This document shows, in pieces, positions 1 to 10,397 of a stretch of DNA of 38,362 nt. Each line of letters starts with the position of its first letter. Within the stretch, counting starts at the first letter, position 1. The notes under the pieces were generated by a model. That model was given only the letters and a program-made list of their open reading frames with translations, searched no databases and was not told where the DNA came from. Position numbers and translations under genes: made by a program. Origin of the DNA: Chara braunii (Eukaryota; Streptophyta; Charophyceae; Charales; Characeae); contig BFEA01000005.1 of the NCBI GenBank assembly GCA_003427395.1, forward strand, positions 5,811,031 to 5,849,392, written 5' to 3'.

Positions 1-528
1 GTGTATATGTGTGTGTGCCCCCGTGTTTGTGTGCGTGTCACGTGTTTGTGTCTGTGTTTGCAACAAAATTAAGAACAGCCCGCGCCCAAAAAAAAAAAAA
101 CAAAAAAAAAAACCACGAAAGCGGGAAATAACGAAAACAAAAGAAAAAAAAAGGTCGCGGCAGCGGGAAACGGCAAACTCCGAGGCGCACACGCGGGCAG
201 TCGGGCAGGGTCGCACGCTGTCTACCCATGCGTTGTTTCTCGGAATTCAACACATTTTCAGTTTTTGCCACTCTTTCGGTTCTTCACATTATACTACCGG
301 CAGCCCTGATGAAATCGTGCCACCGGTCCCCCGAATTTCTTACGTCGGAGGGAGTTGTGGTTTAAAAGAATGAGCCTTCAAAAAAAAAATAAAAAAAATC
401 ATTATTGACCCACCTACCACACTGTGCGACATTAGACGACCAGTCCCCCCAGCGTGAAAAACCTTGGGGGTACCGGTAGCGGCATTTCACGACGGGTACC
501 GGTAGTACAGAACGGAAAACCGGACGGG
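1..528. other. Non-coding low-complexity DNA
   Basis: The first 60 bases are TG-rich, followed by A-rich runs (about 88-170). At 470-510 the motif GGGTACCGGTAG occurs twice, about 26 bp apart, just before the 211-bp tandem repeat. It resembles the end of the hAT-like insertion at 36122 (GGGTAACCGGT), so it may be the edge of a related element. Open frames here are Lys/Arg-rich translations of A-runs and are not credible genes. Confidence 0.6.
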
Positions 529-1157
529 CCTTGAAAATTGAATTTGTGAAAAAAAAACGAATCGTCTCGGTGCTTATTTCACGGTCAAAATGATTTTTTT
601 TATTTTTTCTGATATTTTTCCTTGAAAGATCACAACTTAATCTACGAATCCACAAATTTTCAGGCGATTTGCTTATTCTTCTGAGCTACAAAAATCGCCA
701 CAGTTACCACTTGCAAATGGCAGAATTGGACCGGGCGGGCCACGAAAATTGACTTCGCGAATAAAAACGAATCGGGGCGGTGCTTATTTCACGGTCAAAA
801 TGATTTTTTTAATCGTTTCTAATATTTTTCTTTCAAAGAGAACAACTTAATCTACGGATCCACAAATTTTCAGGCGATTTGATGAATTCTTCTGAGCTAC
901 AAAAATCGCCAAAGTTACCGCTTGCAAATGGCGGGATTGGAATGGGCGGGCCACAAAAATTGACTTCGCTAAAAAGAATGAATCGGCGCGGCGCTTATTT
1001 CACAGTACAAATGGTTTTGTTTTATTTTTTCTGATATTTTTCCTTAAAATATCACGACCTAATCTACAGACCCTCAAATTTTCAGACAATTTGATGAAAT
1101 CTTCTGAGCTACAAAAATCGTCAAAGTTACCGCTTGCAAATGGCGGGATTGGACCTG
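529..1157. repeat. Tandem repeat, about 3 copies of a 211-bp unit
   Basis: Equivalent points (the CC of CGGGCC before AAATTGA) fall at 529, 740 and 951, giving a period of 211 bp. Each unit carries the landmarks GTGCTTATTTCAC, a T-rich run, AAATTTTCAG, TTCTGAGCTACAAAAATCG and TTGCAAATGGC. Copies differ by scattered substitutions and small T-run indels, so the array is not recent. The repeat has no open frame. Function unknown; a satellite-like interior of a transposon is possible. Confidence 0.85.
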
Positions 1158-1964
1158 CCGGTGACGAACGGTCGCCGCCCCTCCTTAGAACCCGGCCCTA
1201 ACTCACAGGGACTGGGGGTTTTCGGAAGCTGGCGGACTGGTGGTCTTAGCTTTCGACACACAGGCACATCCTGACGTGCCAGCAGCCTGATGCAGATACA
1301 GTTCAAAAGAAAGCAGTCCCCTAAAACATACACGGACCCAGTCCGCCTCAATGGTTATCTCGATGAGCAATTCAGTATTTCAAAATCTATACGTGGGTTC
1401 AAACCCCAACCCGACCACTGCAACCGAACTTCGAATACTTACTAATATATCTATATAGTGTGTGTGTGTGTAGGTGGGTGGGTGCGTGTGTGCGTGTGGG
1501 TGGGTGTGGGCGAACGGGCGTGTGTTTGGCCTCTCAACTTTTTTGTCTTTTCCCGCTTCGTCTTCCGCCGCGTCCGGATAACCATGCCCGCTTCGTCTTT
1601 TCCGCGAAAAGAAAAGCGACTGCCAAAAGAAATGAAAAGTCTTTTCCGCGAAAAGAAACCAAAAGAAAAACGAGTAAAAAACGAAATAAAAAGAAAAGAA
1701 AAAAGAAAAACGACGCGTTCTTGCTATCCGACGGCGGGCGCTTCGAGATGTTCCCTCTTATCGACGCCCACCGCCGCACAACCTTGTGGGCGCGCTCTTT
1801 CGTTCTTTGGCACGCTGTGAACAATTTGGTACGCTCACCGCTCTGCACACAGCCGCTCCCTCAATCGTCTTCATCCCCCGGCCCGCATCAAAAGTTGAAC
1901 CCGATTCCGGCGCGCAGCGGACCACCGGCCTCCCCCTGCGGCCAATGCTCCTTAAGGGTTAGGA
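1158..1964. other. Non-coding stretch between tandem repeat and LINE 3' end
   Basis: No gene recognised. GGGTTCAAACCCC at about 1395 resembles a tRNA T-arm / Pol III B box, with a weak A-box-like stretch about 40 bp upstream (1351-1366), so a tRNA-derived SINE relic is possible. A TG-rich block lies at 1459-1530 and an A/G-rich block at about 1600-1715. On the minus strand this would be the 3' flank of the LINE, but no poly(A) tail (poly-T on this strand) is visible, so the LINE end is undefined. Confidence 0.5.
1459..1530. repeat. TG-rich imperfect microsatellite
   Basis: Starts as a pure GT run (1459-1470), then degenerates into GGGTG/GCGTG variants. The window also opens with a similar TG-rich block followed by an A-rich block, so the two pairs could be diverged copies of one sequence. 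Confidence 0.8.
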
Positions 1965-2624
1965 TTACTGACAAACCTCTTCCCATCTCTCCGGGTGTAC
2001 TTTGTCTGTTATAGGCAACTTTCTCCAGTTTTTTATTAAGGTTGTCCAAAACGGATCCCTGCTAAGATCCCTTCTAACTGCTTGTCTATCTGAGAGATTT
2101 TGCTGGTCCGGATCCCCAATCAATCCTCTAGGTAGAGGCCAGGCCAAGTTCTCTAGCCACATTTGAGGATCTATGTGATCAGGGACCTCAGGGGCAAGCC
2201 TTTTGATCTGTTCGAAAGCGAGGGGAGACCAGGGGGTGAAAGGATTAAAAATGAGTCGTTTAATCCATTGGAGAGAGAGGGCAGCTGCTCGTGTATGAGG
2301 ATCAATAATTCCCAGACCCCCTTTGGATTTAGGCTGGATTATGGAAGACCAAGCAACCCTGCTAATGACATTTTGTAGATCATGCTTCCCACGCCAGAGG
2401 AAGGCCGCTAGTTGTCTCTTGAATAACTTAAGATTGCCCTTATCTAGAGGCCACAAAGCAGATTTATACCAGATTGAGGTTAGTACTTCATTGTTAATGA
2501 TCAGGGTTCTCCCAAATAGGGATGTATGTTTATCCTTCCACAAGTCTAATTTCAGTGAAGCTTGCTGAAGGATCCCTTCATTAGACGTGGAGGGTTTACC
2601 TATGATTGAAAGTAACACACCCAA
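1965..2624 (-). pseudogene. LINE ORF2 C-terminal region
   Basis: Continues the RT frame after an in-frame TAG near 2637. It has the conserved post-RT pattern of plant-type LINEs: SLFGRTLIINNEVLTSIWY, then LKLFKRQLAAFLWRG, then KGGLGIIDPHTRAAALSLQW. This region follows the thumb and is of uncertain biochemical role. The frame ends VCQ-stop at 1965. No terminal Cys/His cluster is visible. The remaining length suits the end of a LINE ORF2. Confidence 0.8.
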
Positions 2625-2636
2625 GACTCTAATTGA

Positions 2637-4310
2637 CTAATTATCTTGAACCCACTTAATACGAGGGGATTCGGGGGGTTTGACTCCTTGATGATGGATC
2701 CACCATCCTAGTGTTTTATTACCCCAATTTACCCTCATATCTGAGAGTCTACAAAATGTGTTCATTTTTCTCTTGATAGCATCAAGATTTGATTGAGAAG
2801 CGTCCATCATAAGGGAAAGGTCATCTGCAAAGAGAGAACATACCGGTACTGCCTCTTCAGGGATTGAAGCAATCTGGATTCGCCTAATATCTTTATGATG
2901 TCTTATGTTTGCTGCAAGGGTTTCCATGATAATCCATGATAAGAGAGAGGTCATCTACAAAGAGAGGTCATCTGCATGAGGAGCGGTGCGATAGGGTCTC
3001 CTTGCCGTACTGATCTCTGAAGAGAGATTGGGGGAGCCATATTACCATTAATCATAACTCTAGTCAACATTTCTATGAAGAATATTAACCCATCTTCTAA
3101 AATTTGGACCACAATTAAACTTTTCCAGACATTTGTCAAGAAAGAACCAGTCCACATGATCATATGCTTTCTCAAAGCCAATGAAAATGAAAGTTACATT
3201 ATACTTTGACTGGCGAGAAAACTTGATGAGTTCATTTATAAGTAGAATATTATCATGAATATTCCTCCCTTGAATAAAACCTGTTTGAGAAGGATGAATA
3301 ATATCTGCAATAAACTTATTCAGGCGATTTATAAGGGCTTTGGAGATTAACTTATAAACAATCTTTAAAAGAGTAATGGGCCGATAATTCCTTATATTAT
3401 ATTTGTCTCCCTTCTTATAGAGTAGTGACAACACACCTTGACTAACTATCTCCCCCATTTCACCTGAAACCCAAACTGCTTGGTATAAATCCATAAGGTC
3501 CTGGGAAATAAAATCCCAAAGGGTCTCCAAAAACTCTTTAGGAAGGCCATCAATCCCAGGAGTCTTTTCCTCTTCCATCATTAAAAGAGCGGTCCATATT
3601 TTTTCTTTGGATAGGGGTAGTTCTAATTGATCCCTCTGGTGAGAAGTGAGCTCCTTGGAAAGCGGGATAAGGAACTCATCTACTTCCTTAGTTCTTTGAT
3701 CCAGAGGGATTTCCCTATTTTCTGACAGGAAAAACTCCTCAAAGAAATCTCGAGCAATTTTCGTGCATCCTGCAGTAGTCGAGACAAGTGGTCCATTAAG
3801 GGCTTGAGGATGCGCTAGAGCCTCAATGATATTCCTGCCAGACCGAACTTTGGCCATGGCAAAGAATCTAGCGTTCATAACACCTTCCGTTTGATGTTTA
3901 CTAATTTTCCCCCGAATCCTCATACCCTGCCACCTAAACTCCATGAGAGAAAGTAGCTTAGCTTCCAATTCTTGTATTTCTTGCGCCACTTCATTTGACA
4001 TGGCTGGGTTACTATCATTATCATCTAAATCTTGAAGTTGATGAATCCGTTGATAGATTAACGTCTCAGAAGAATGACGTTCATTTGCTAAAAGTTTCGA
4101 GTATTCGTTACATTTACGACTTAAGAAAAATAATCCATTATTGAACCATTGTACTTCGTTACCTATTACAGTTTTTTGGTTTTTCCAAAAGGACCATACA
4201 TCCTTAATATATGCTCTGAATGATTCATTCTTGAGGTGGGCCGTATTGAGTTTATAAAAACATTTTCCCTGATCAGACTTTTTTCCAAAGGTAAGAATGG
4301 CTACACACAT
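2637..4310 (-). pseudogene. LINE ORF2 middle: reverse transcriptase domain
   Basis: RT blocks run in order: TPGIDGLPKEF, NYRPITLLKIVYKLISKAL, HPSQTGFIQGRNIHDNI, FIFIGFEKAYDHVDW, SVRQGDPIAPL and LFADDLSLMM. The polymerase copies LINE RNA at the nicked target. The FADD motif (2820-2831) is intact, but block A reads FIGFEKAYD where the family has an Asp before FEKAYD. The codon at 3177-3179 is GGC (Gly), so one of the three metal-binding Asp residues is missing. A frame change lies near 3060-3180. A short local duplication (GGTCATCTACAAAGAGA, about 2951-2975) disrupts the segment after RQGDP. Inactive relic. Confidence 0.88.
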
Positions 4311-5122
4311 TGCGTGATCCAGACCAGGGAGGGGGTTTGCGAAAATATTTCTGCTACCTGGAGCGCCCCTTCCAATTCTTCCGAAAGAAGGATGAGATCT
4401 ATTCGAGATCTCGTGATCAATCTAGCTTGATTCTTACGAAAACACGTGAAAGAGCGTTGGGCTGGATTCAAGCGTATGAAGGAATCGAAAAGATTTAAAG
4501 TATGTACAAAATTAGCTATGAGGACCTCATGTGATTCTATATAAGCAGGACAGGGATTTGGGATATTGCATCTATCAAGTGTTCTATCTGGAGTAGAATT
4601 GAAATCCCCTGCTATTATAACAGGAATACCAACAGGGAGAAGAGGAGGGATAGATTCCAGGAAGTGCTGACGATCGCCAACCTCATTTGGGCCATACACA
4701 CATAGGATACCTACAATTTTGAGATCCAACATAGCCAAAACAAAGACCCACCTGTCTTCTACCTTATCCACATCCCAATAGACGGCCTCCACCCTGGAGG
4801 GAGGCGGGATCCAGATAGCAACTCCCGCACTCCCAGGTCTAGGAGCATGCGCTCTGAAGGCGGTAAATGGCCAAATTTGATTGTGACAATAGTTATGCTG
4901 ATCCGAGTCCATCAGATGAGTTTCCTGAATACAAATGATATCCGCCCACTCCCTGCCTCCTATGCCTTTTTGTTGATCATAAATTGCTATTTTTTTAGAA
5001 AACTTAGCAGATGCGAGACCATTGACGTTTAGAGATCTGATATCTAGGACCGCATTCCTTCTGATTAATTTCCATGTTTTATCCTTATTATAAAGGGCAT
5101 CAATTATCCTATAATAATCCAT
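4301..5122 (-). pseudogene. LINE ORF2 N-terminus: APE-type endonuclease
   Basis: Encodes about 270 residues of the apurinic-endonuclease-like domain that nicks target DNA for target-primed reverse transcription. Visible motifs in order: SLNVNGL (metal/phosphate-binding Asn), CIQETHL (catalytic Glu), VYGPN, AGDFNST (Asp-Asn pair, about 4592-4613) and SRIDLIL near the C-terminus. The final conserved His lies in another frame (LDHAMCV, about 4310-4330), so there is a frameshift between endonuclease and RT near 4310-4335. The start at 5122 is the first Met and lies about 62 nt downstream of the ORF1 stop at 5185, as in two-ORF LINEs. The family is clear; the host is not. Confidence 0.88.
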
Positions 5123-5184
5123 TCAATCCATAAAAAACCGCAAGAAGGCCAATGGAATGAAGGAGAGGCTAAGAAAAAGACAGA

Positions 5185-5514
5185 TCATAGCTCCAACCAC
5201 TGTCCAGTATCTAGCACGCCACCTACCAACAGAATCTTGAGGGCTAACATCCTGATTAACAATGTGCCCACATCATTTTCAGACCAAAAGTCATTAGCCT
5301 TGACCTTGAGGAGTTGGAGCTCACACAGGGACTCATGACTAAACCAACGAAGATCCGAGTTTTTACTACTGTCAAATTTTACATAAGCATCGCTTTCAGC
5401 CAATCTACTCATTCCGATGGTGACTGAGAGCAATGCCTTACCCCCCTGAGGGAAATTGGTTTTAACAAAGTTAATAACCTCATTCTTGGAAGCAGAAGAA
5501 GAAGGAGGTGCCAA
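5185..5514 (-). pseudogene. Probable C-terminal part of LINE ORF1
   Basis: A 109-codon frame ends about 62 nt upstream of the ORF2 Met, the place expected for the ORF1 end. No zinc knuckle or RRM motif is recognisable. The reading begins MAPPSSSASKNEVINFV and ends GVLDTGQWLEL. Upstream (5537-5912) the frame is interrupted by A-rich DNA. ORF1 proteins normally bind LINE RNA; here the assignment rests on position only. Confidence 0.45.
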
Positions 5515-5536
5515 CGTAGTCGAGAAAAGGTTAACC

Positions 5537-5618
5537 GACCCCCCATTTTTTACCTCAATTTATAAGAAAACCATAAGGCCATCCCAAGCAAACTTCACAC
5601 CAATCTTACTAACGTATG

Positions 5619-5662
<44 letters not shown>

Positions 5663-5912
5663 ATAAAACAGCAACTCAAAAGTGCATTTTCAGGCAATTT
5701 TGCCCAAAAACAACTTCATCAAAATTTCAGGATTTTCATGATGATTAACAACACAAATTCTAATAACCCAAATGACACCAAATTTGACACACGGCAAGCT
5801 TGTCCTAAAACAAAAACAGGCAAAAACAAAAATTCCAAAAAAACACAAAATTTGACCCCGAAACCCTAATTTCAAGATCATTCATTGTTACCCAGGGCCG
5901 AAAAGTGGGGGT
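5537..5912. repeat. A-rich insertion-like segment with 41-nt poly(A)
   Basis: Contains an uninterrupted A-run at 5621-5661 and A-rich unique DNA to about 5875. The edges show a short imperfect inverted repeat: GACCCCCCATTTTT at 5537-5550 and GAAAAGTGGGGGTC at 5899-5912. It interrupts probable ORF1 coding sequence. It could be a small nested element; the inverted repeat is short enough to be chance. Confidence 0.35.
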
Positions 5913-7075
5913 CCCCGAAGAGAGCTCACCTTGGCATTTGGTTAAACGATGTTTGAGTCTTTATCGTTTACTATTGAGTTCTGACTCCAAATCCAGGAGA
6001 AGAGATTGAGAAGAGGATTGGAAAGAAGGCTGGACGTCAACAGGCTTCCTTGAATGATCCAATAGAGTAGAGGTCTATGACCTTTGGGATGAGGTATCCA
6101 TAGGAACCAGATCCATTTGTCCAGCCGATGAATCATGTCCTAAGCTATTTTGAGAGCTAGAGTCATATTGGTCTCATTCAATGAGACCCTAACTATGCTT
6201 AATATTTAGGGGAGACTGCTTCTTTTGAGGGAAGACCATCCCGTAATGTTACCAGTCTTTTGCAGATGAATTTGATCTTATCAAACAGATCTGTGGGCTA
6301 CATCATCATAAAAAATCCAGTTCGATGCATGTTTTATGTATATGTCATTCCGCTGGGGTAATTAAGAGGTCGGATAGGATTTCATTAGGATCTTTGTCCC
6401 CCCTTGATCAATTACAAGTTGTTCTGAGGGACGGAGGAAACGGGACAAAAAGTAGGCCCTGGCAGACGAGAGGTTCTTAAGGGGTACCTTCAGTTCCTCA
6501 TAGGAGGATGCAGATGTTCCAATAGTTGAAAGTTGGATGGATAAGGTCTTGTCCTGCAAGAATTGTCTAACCTTCTGGGCCCAAGAGGATTCATCTGATG
6601 GGATGATGAAGATTCAATCACATTATCTTTCGTAGAGGAAGACGAAAGGTGAGAGGAAGAGGCCTTATCTTGAGATTTTTCCTCTTCCTTTTCCTCCTCT
6701 GTGAGTATCTCATCATCCATACCGCTCCCTCCTTCTGTCATTGTAAAGTCATTGGGAACCGATAACAGCGAGGGATCTTGGGGAACCAGCTAGCAGCTCA
6801 CACTAGGTGTCAGAAACTTCAGTTGTAGTGGAGTCAACTAGCGGTCGCTGGCCAGAGACAGCAACAACAAAAGATGGAAACATAGAAATGCGAGACCCCC
6901 CCAATCGTCCAGATTGTTGTATCAAAGGGTGAGATGCCTTGTCCCCAGACAGAGGTTCCATTCTTAGAAGAGAATAGGGTTTCGGTCCAATATGTCTAAA
7001 CAACGCGTGTCTCATTGCTCCCTGATAGAACAACAGGGATTCTGGTCCCTTAACCCGACGAGAGTTCATTTTCAT
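5913..7075 (-). pseudogene. Probable N-terminal / middle part of LINE ORF1
   Basis: Three broken minus-strand frames can be read. 7075-6803 begins MKMNSRRVKGPESLLFYQG. 6741-6490 is acidic and Ser-rich (DDEILTEEEKEEEK, then SSSHLSSSS). At about 6090-5915 a Ser-rich frame reads VDVQPSFQSSSQSLLLDLES. Composition suits a disordered ORF1 N-terminus, and the location directly upstream of the ORF1/ORF2 remnants supports it. No conserved domain is seen, and it could be unrelated sequence. Confidence 0.35.
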
Positions 7076-7940
7076 GTTTATTAAAAGAAGAAAAAAGGAC
7101 CAGTGTCACAAGGTCCTGAGTTCAAACCCTACTCCTTTTATTATTATTTTATTAGTTTGTATTTCTTTATTATCATAATTGACTTATAATTGATTCCAAA
7201 TCGTATGAATGAGTGAAGCCGGCTTGGGACCTCAAGGATTGGGTGAAGGGGGGGCAATGAGGAAAGGGAGGCATGAGAGTAATAAGGAAGGAACACACCT
7301 GGCAAAATCTAGCTATGCTGCCGCCTGCCCACGCTTACCAATCCGACAACCACCTATGTTGTCACCTGGCCACTCTTGCCAATCCGAAGAACATAGATGC
7401 CTCTTCCAGAACTTACATTTATCCCTCCTCCAAGTGTCTTGATCAGATGTCGATTGCTTTGATTACATTGCCCTCTTCATAGGAAATGCAACCCCAGTCA
7501 CTTTTCTGACGGATTCTTCCTTCCTTCTTACCCTTTCTCTTCACTCATCCACCCTCTGTCCTTCCCCTCCTTACCTTCCGTAGATACTGCGTCTTTCCTC
7601 CTTCCTTCCTACCTACTTCTCCTTTTCTCCCTCTCTCTTTCTCTTGACTGGATTCTCCAAACTTAGATTATCCACTTATGTGGTCTGTTGGACAACTCCC
7701 GCTCGTTAAAAGATAAGCATGAAGTTGTCCTTGCACATTAACTTACCCCAAGCGCCAACACACTTATCATGAAATTCCACTTCGCTTTCGAACACTCAAT
7801 TTGGTCGTTGAAAAAAAAGATTCACCAGATTAACACTCCTTCATAGTTTCCTTGTTTTCCTCGTGTGATTCAATGTGGGATATTGATCATCACCAACTTG
7901 CTGAAAAAATAAGCGTGATGTTGAATGCGCCCACAGCAAC
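7076..7940. other. Non-coding, pyrimidine-rich spacer
   Basis: No gene recognised. CTGAGTTCAAACCC near 7108 again resembles a Pol III B box. From about 7500 to 7660 the DNA is CT-rich (CTTCCTTCC and TCTCCCTC runs). Confidence 0.5.
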
Positions 7941-8220
7941 GATGTGACGATCTGGCTCACCTTCCAAACTGTGTGGAAGACTTTAGAATATGTACGCACC
8001 CTTATATATAATGCGACAATGCTCATTCCCTCCTTCCTCCTTCCTACTCCCTCTCTCTCTCTCCCTCCTACTCTTAATTTGATGTGACGATCTGGATCGC
8101 CTTCAAATAAATCCTCTCCCTTACGTGTAATCCACTAATCCTCCATCCTTCCTTCCTCTCTCCTACTCCCTCTCTCTCTCTCTCCTACTCTTGATTTGAT
8201 CAACTTGTTCTTATTAATCC
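7941..8220. repeat. Two-copy tandem repeat of about 140 bp
   Basis: GATGTGACGATCTGG begins at 7941 and again at 8081. Each is followed at similar distance by TCCTTCC, TACTCCCTCTCTCTCTC and TACTCTT-ATTTGAT. The second copy is diverged in its middle. Confidence 0.7.
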
Positions 8221-8675
8221 GGTCCTTATTATCCCATTGAACAGACGACAGTACTTGATCGACTTTTATCTCACCTACACCATAATGATGATCGTCTACC
8301 TGACGCCTGTAGTATATAGACGCTTGTAATCCTTACCACCTATTTCAGACGCTCATGCACCCGTTTAGCTCGTCACCCTTCCTTCGTCCCCCTTTTTCAG
8401 TTGATTTTGATTTCTTCCCCAATCAACCAACAGAATCTGGTCGGGCTCAACCATAGCTCGACTAACTCCTTCGCCCGCCACTCTACCCCTCCCCTACTTT
8501 TCCCAAAAGCACAACCAGATGTAATACCTTTCTATTTCGACTATCCTTTTTCCACATAGATCTCACGACGACATAGGAGGAATTCTACAAAAGAGCTCTT
8601 CCCCCACCAGACCGACGTTTATAGATTTCCACTTCTCACTCACGTGCGGTGCGTGAGATCCGTCTCATTCATCAA

Positions 8676-9770
8676 TACATGCCCACACTGGCCACTCGCG
8701 TACGCTACCCAACCTCTATCCACATTCAACGAAGCATGCCCTCACTGCTACACATCGATTATATTCCATAACATCGAGTCATATTGACATTTTAGTTCGA
8801 AGACTTACTCCCTTCATCATTCGACGATGCGTGCCCCCGCTTGTCTTCCATCGGAACGATGCATGCTCGCAATACTACTCATCGCTTGCATTCCATCATA
8901 TAGTTCGTAATAACACCTCCTGACCAAGCACACCCACACTTCAACTTACCTTAGACTTACTGTTTTTGACTCCATCCACGAAGACGCGCAAAAGCACAGA
9001 GGGTATGGCGTTATAGCGTGGGATGCGGATTTACTCTGGCACCGCCGTGTGACGTGGCACTGTAAAGAGCCCCTCTCTCATCTCACGAGCAGTACGCGAC
9101 ATTCATAAACACCAACCCACTCTCAATGATGACAACAACCCCAAAACGCATTTACTCCCGTCCACATTCATCGATGCGTGGCAGCACTGCTATTCACCGC
9201 TTACATTTCATCGTATCAATGCGTGCTCCCACTGCTACTCAACGAATGCATTCCATCATATCATCGCACTTCCAGATATCATTCCATAATGACGAGTCCT
9301 GGTTGAGCACATCCATACTTCCGCTTAACTCCATCCACGGCGTCTAATTATCATCGCAGTCGAGGTCTGTCACCGTACTAAGAAGCACGGAAGCTATGAA
9401 GTTATGCCGCAGGATCCGGGTATACTCAGACGCTGACCACATAACAGCACCTAATCACCCCGATCCGACATGCAGCCACGTAAGCCTGTGACGAGACAAC
9501 CCCGATACGCATTTACTCCCGTCCTCATTCGTCAATGTGCGCCAGCACTGCTATTCACCGCTTGCAATTCATCGTATCAATGCGTGCCCCCACTTCTATT
9601 CAGCGCTTGGTTTCCATCATATCATCACACTTCAAGATATCATTCATAATGACGACTCCTGGTTGAATACATCCACACTTCGACTTACCATAGGCTTACT
9701 CCGCTTAACTCCATCCACGACGACTAAACATCATCGCAATCAAGGTCTGTGATCGTGCGCACTACGATCA
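8676..9770. repeat. Degenerate long-period tandem repeat (about 350-361 bp, 3 copies)
   Basis: GCATTTACTCCCGTCC begins at 9148 and 9509 (period 361). A more diverged version (TTACTCCCTTCATCATTCG) begins near 8804. Shared landmarks in order: ATGCGTGC(C/T)CCCACT, TTCCATCATAT, CTCCTGGTTGA-CACATCCACACTTC, ACTCCATCCACG and GGTCTGT. A sub-repeat of about 45 bp (GCATG or GCGTG, then CACTGCTA, then CGCTTGCATTCCATC) occurs within each unit. No coding frame persists through all copies. Confidence 0.75.
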
Positions 9771-10298
9771 AAACACCAATCAAACGATTTCACTACCAAG
9801 GGCATTCTATTCTACTTCACATGTGACTGAACATCAGATAGTATAGAAGTAATATAAGACTGATAATGAATATGGGGGTATTACCGCTGTGAACCCTTCC
9901 CACTTTCACAAGTGCTATGTGTCCAAGACTCTTCAACAGATCAGGTCTATTTCAATTCCAAAATCACGAACAAAACAGACCTGCACAAAATAATGCAAAG
10001 ACAGTTCAAATGTCATGCACTAACGACGTCAACCGTCAATCCACACCTTTGACATTGCCCCTCACTTCCCAAACCATGTATGACATCTATATCTTTCCTT
10101 AGATGTAAGCCCAACCCCCTCACACTTCTTCAAAGAACTCTTGAGAGTGCCTATGACCATTTAGGCAATGACCACAAGTGACAGTTTTACTGACCACAGG
10201 GTTTGACTTTAGACGTGGGTATCAAGTCAAGGGGGAAAAGTTGAATCGGCAACGACCGACCTGTTATCGAAAGATAACAGAAAAATTATGTCCTCTTT
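9771..10298. other. Unique non-coding flank left of the long repeat
   Basis: No gene recognised. A perfect 8-bp hairpin with a GAAA loop (arms CTGTTATC and GATAACAG) occupies 10261-10280, ending 19 nt before copy A begins. If copy A is an LTR, this is the host side of the insertion, and the target duplication would be the last 4-6 bases here. Confidence 0.5.
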
Positions 10299-10397
10299 GT
10301 ATGACTTCTCCTTCAATTGCAGTAGATCAAAACAAGGACCTGCACACACACAGGTCAACAAAGATTCAACGCCCCCACTCGATTCCCACATAATGAT

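Larger units (their letters stand above)
1965..7075 (-). mobile_element. Degenerate L1-type LINE (two-ORF non-LTR retrotransposon)
   Basis: Read on the minus strand, probable ORF1 remnants (7075 to 5185) are followed after about 62 nt by ORF2 (5122 to 1965). ORF2 encodes an APE-type endonuclease, reverse transcriptase and the usual C-terminal region, in the order expected of L1-clade LINEs. ORF2 is spread over at least three frame changes and carries an in-frame TAG near 2637, and a catalytic Asp of the RT is replaced by Gly, so the copy is dead. A 41-nt A-run (5621-5661) sits inside the ORF1 region on the opposite strand and may mark a nested insertion. The 5' and 3' ends and target duplications were not identified. 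Confidence 0.85.

Noticed and set aside
1458-2014. Lys/Arg-rich plus-strand frame of 184 codons
   Set aside because: Translation of a TG microsatellite followed by an A/G-rich tract; no domain or conservation evidence.
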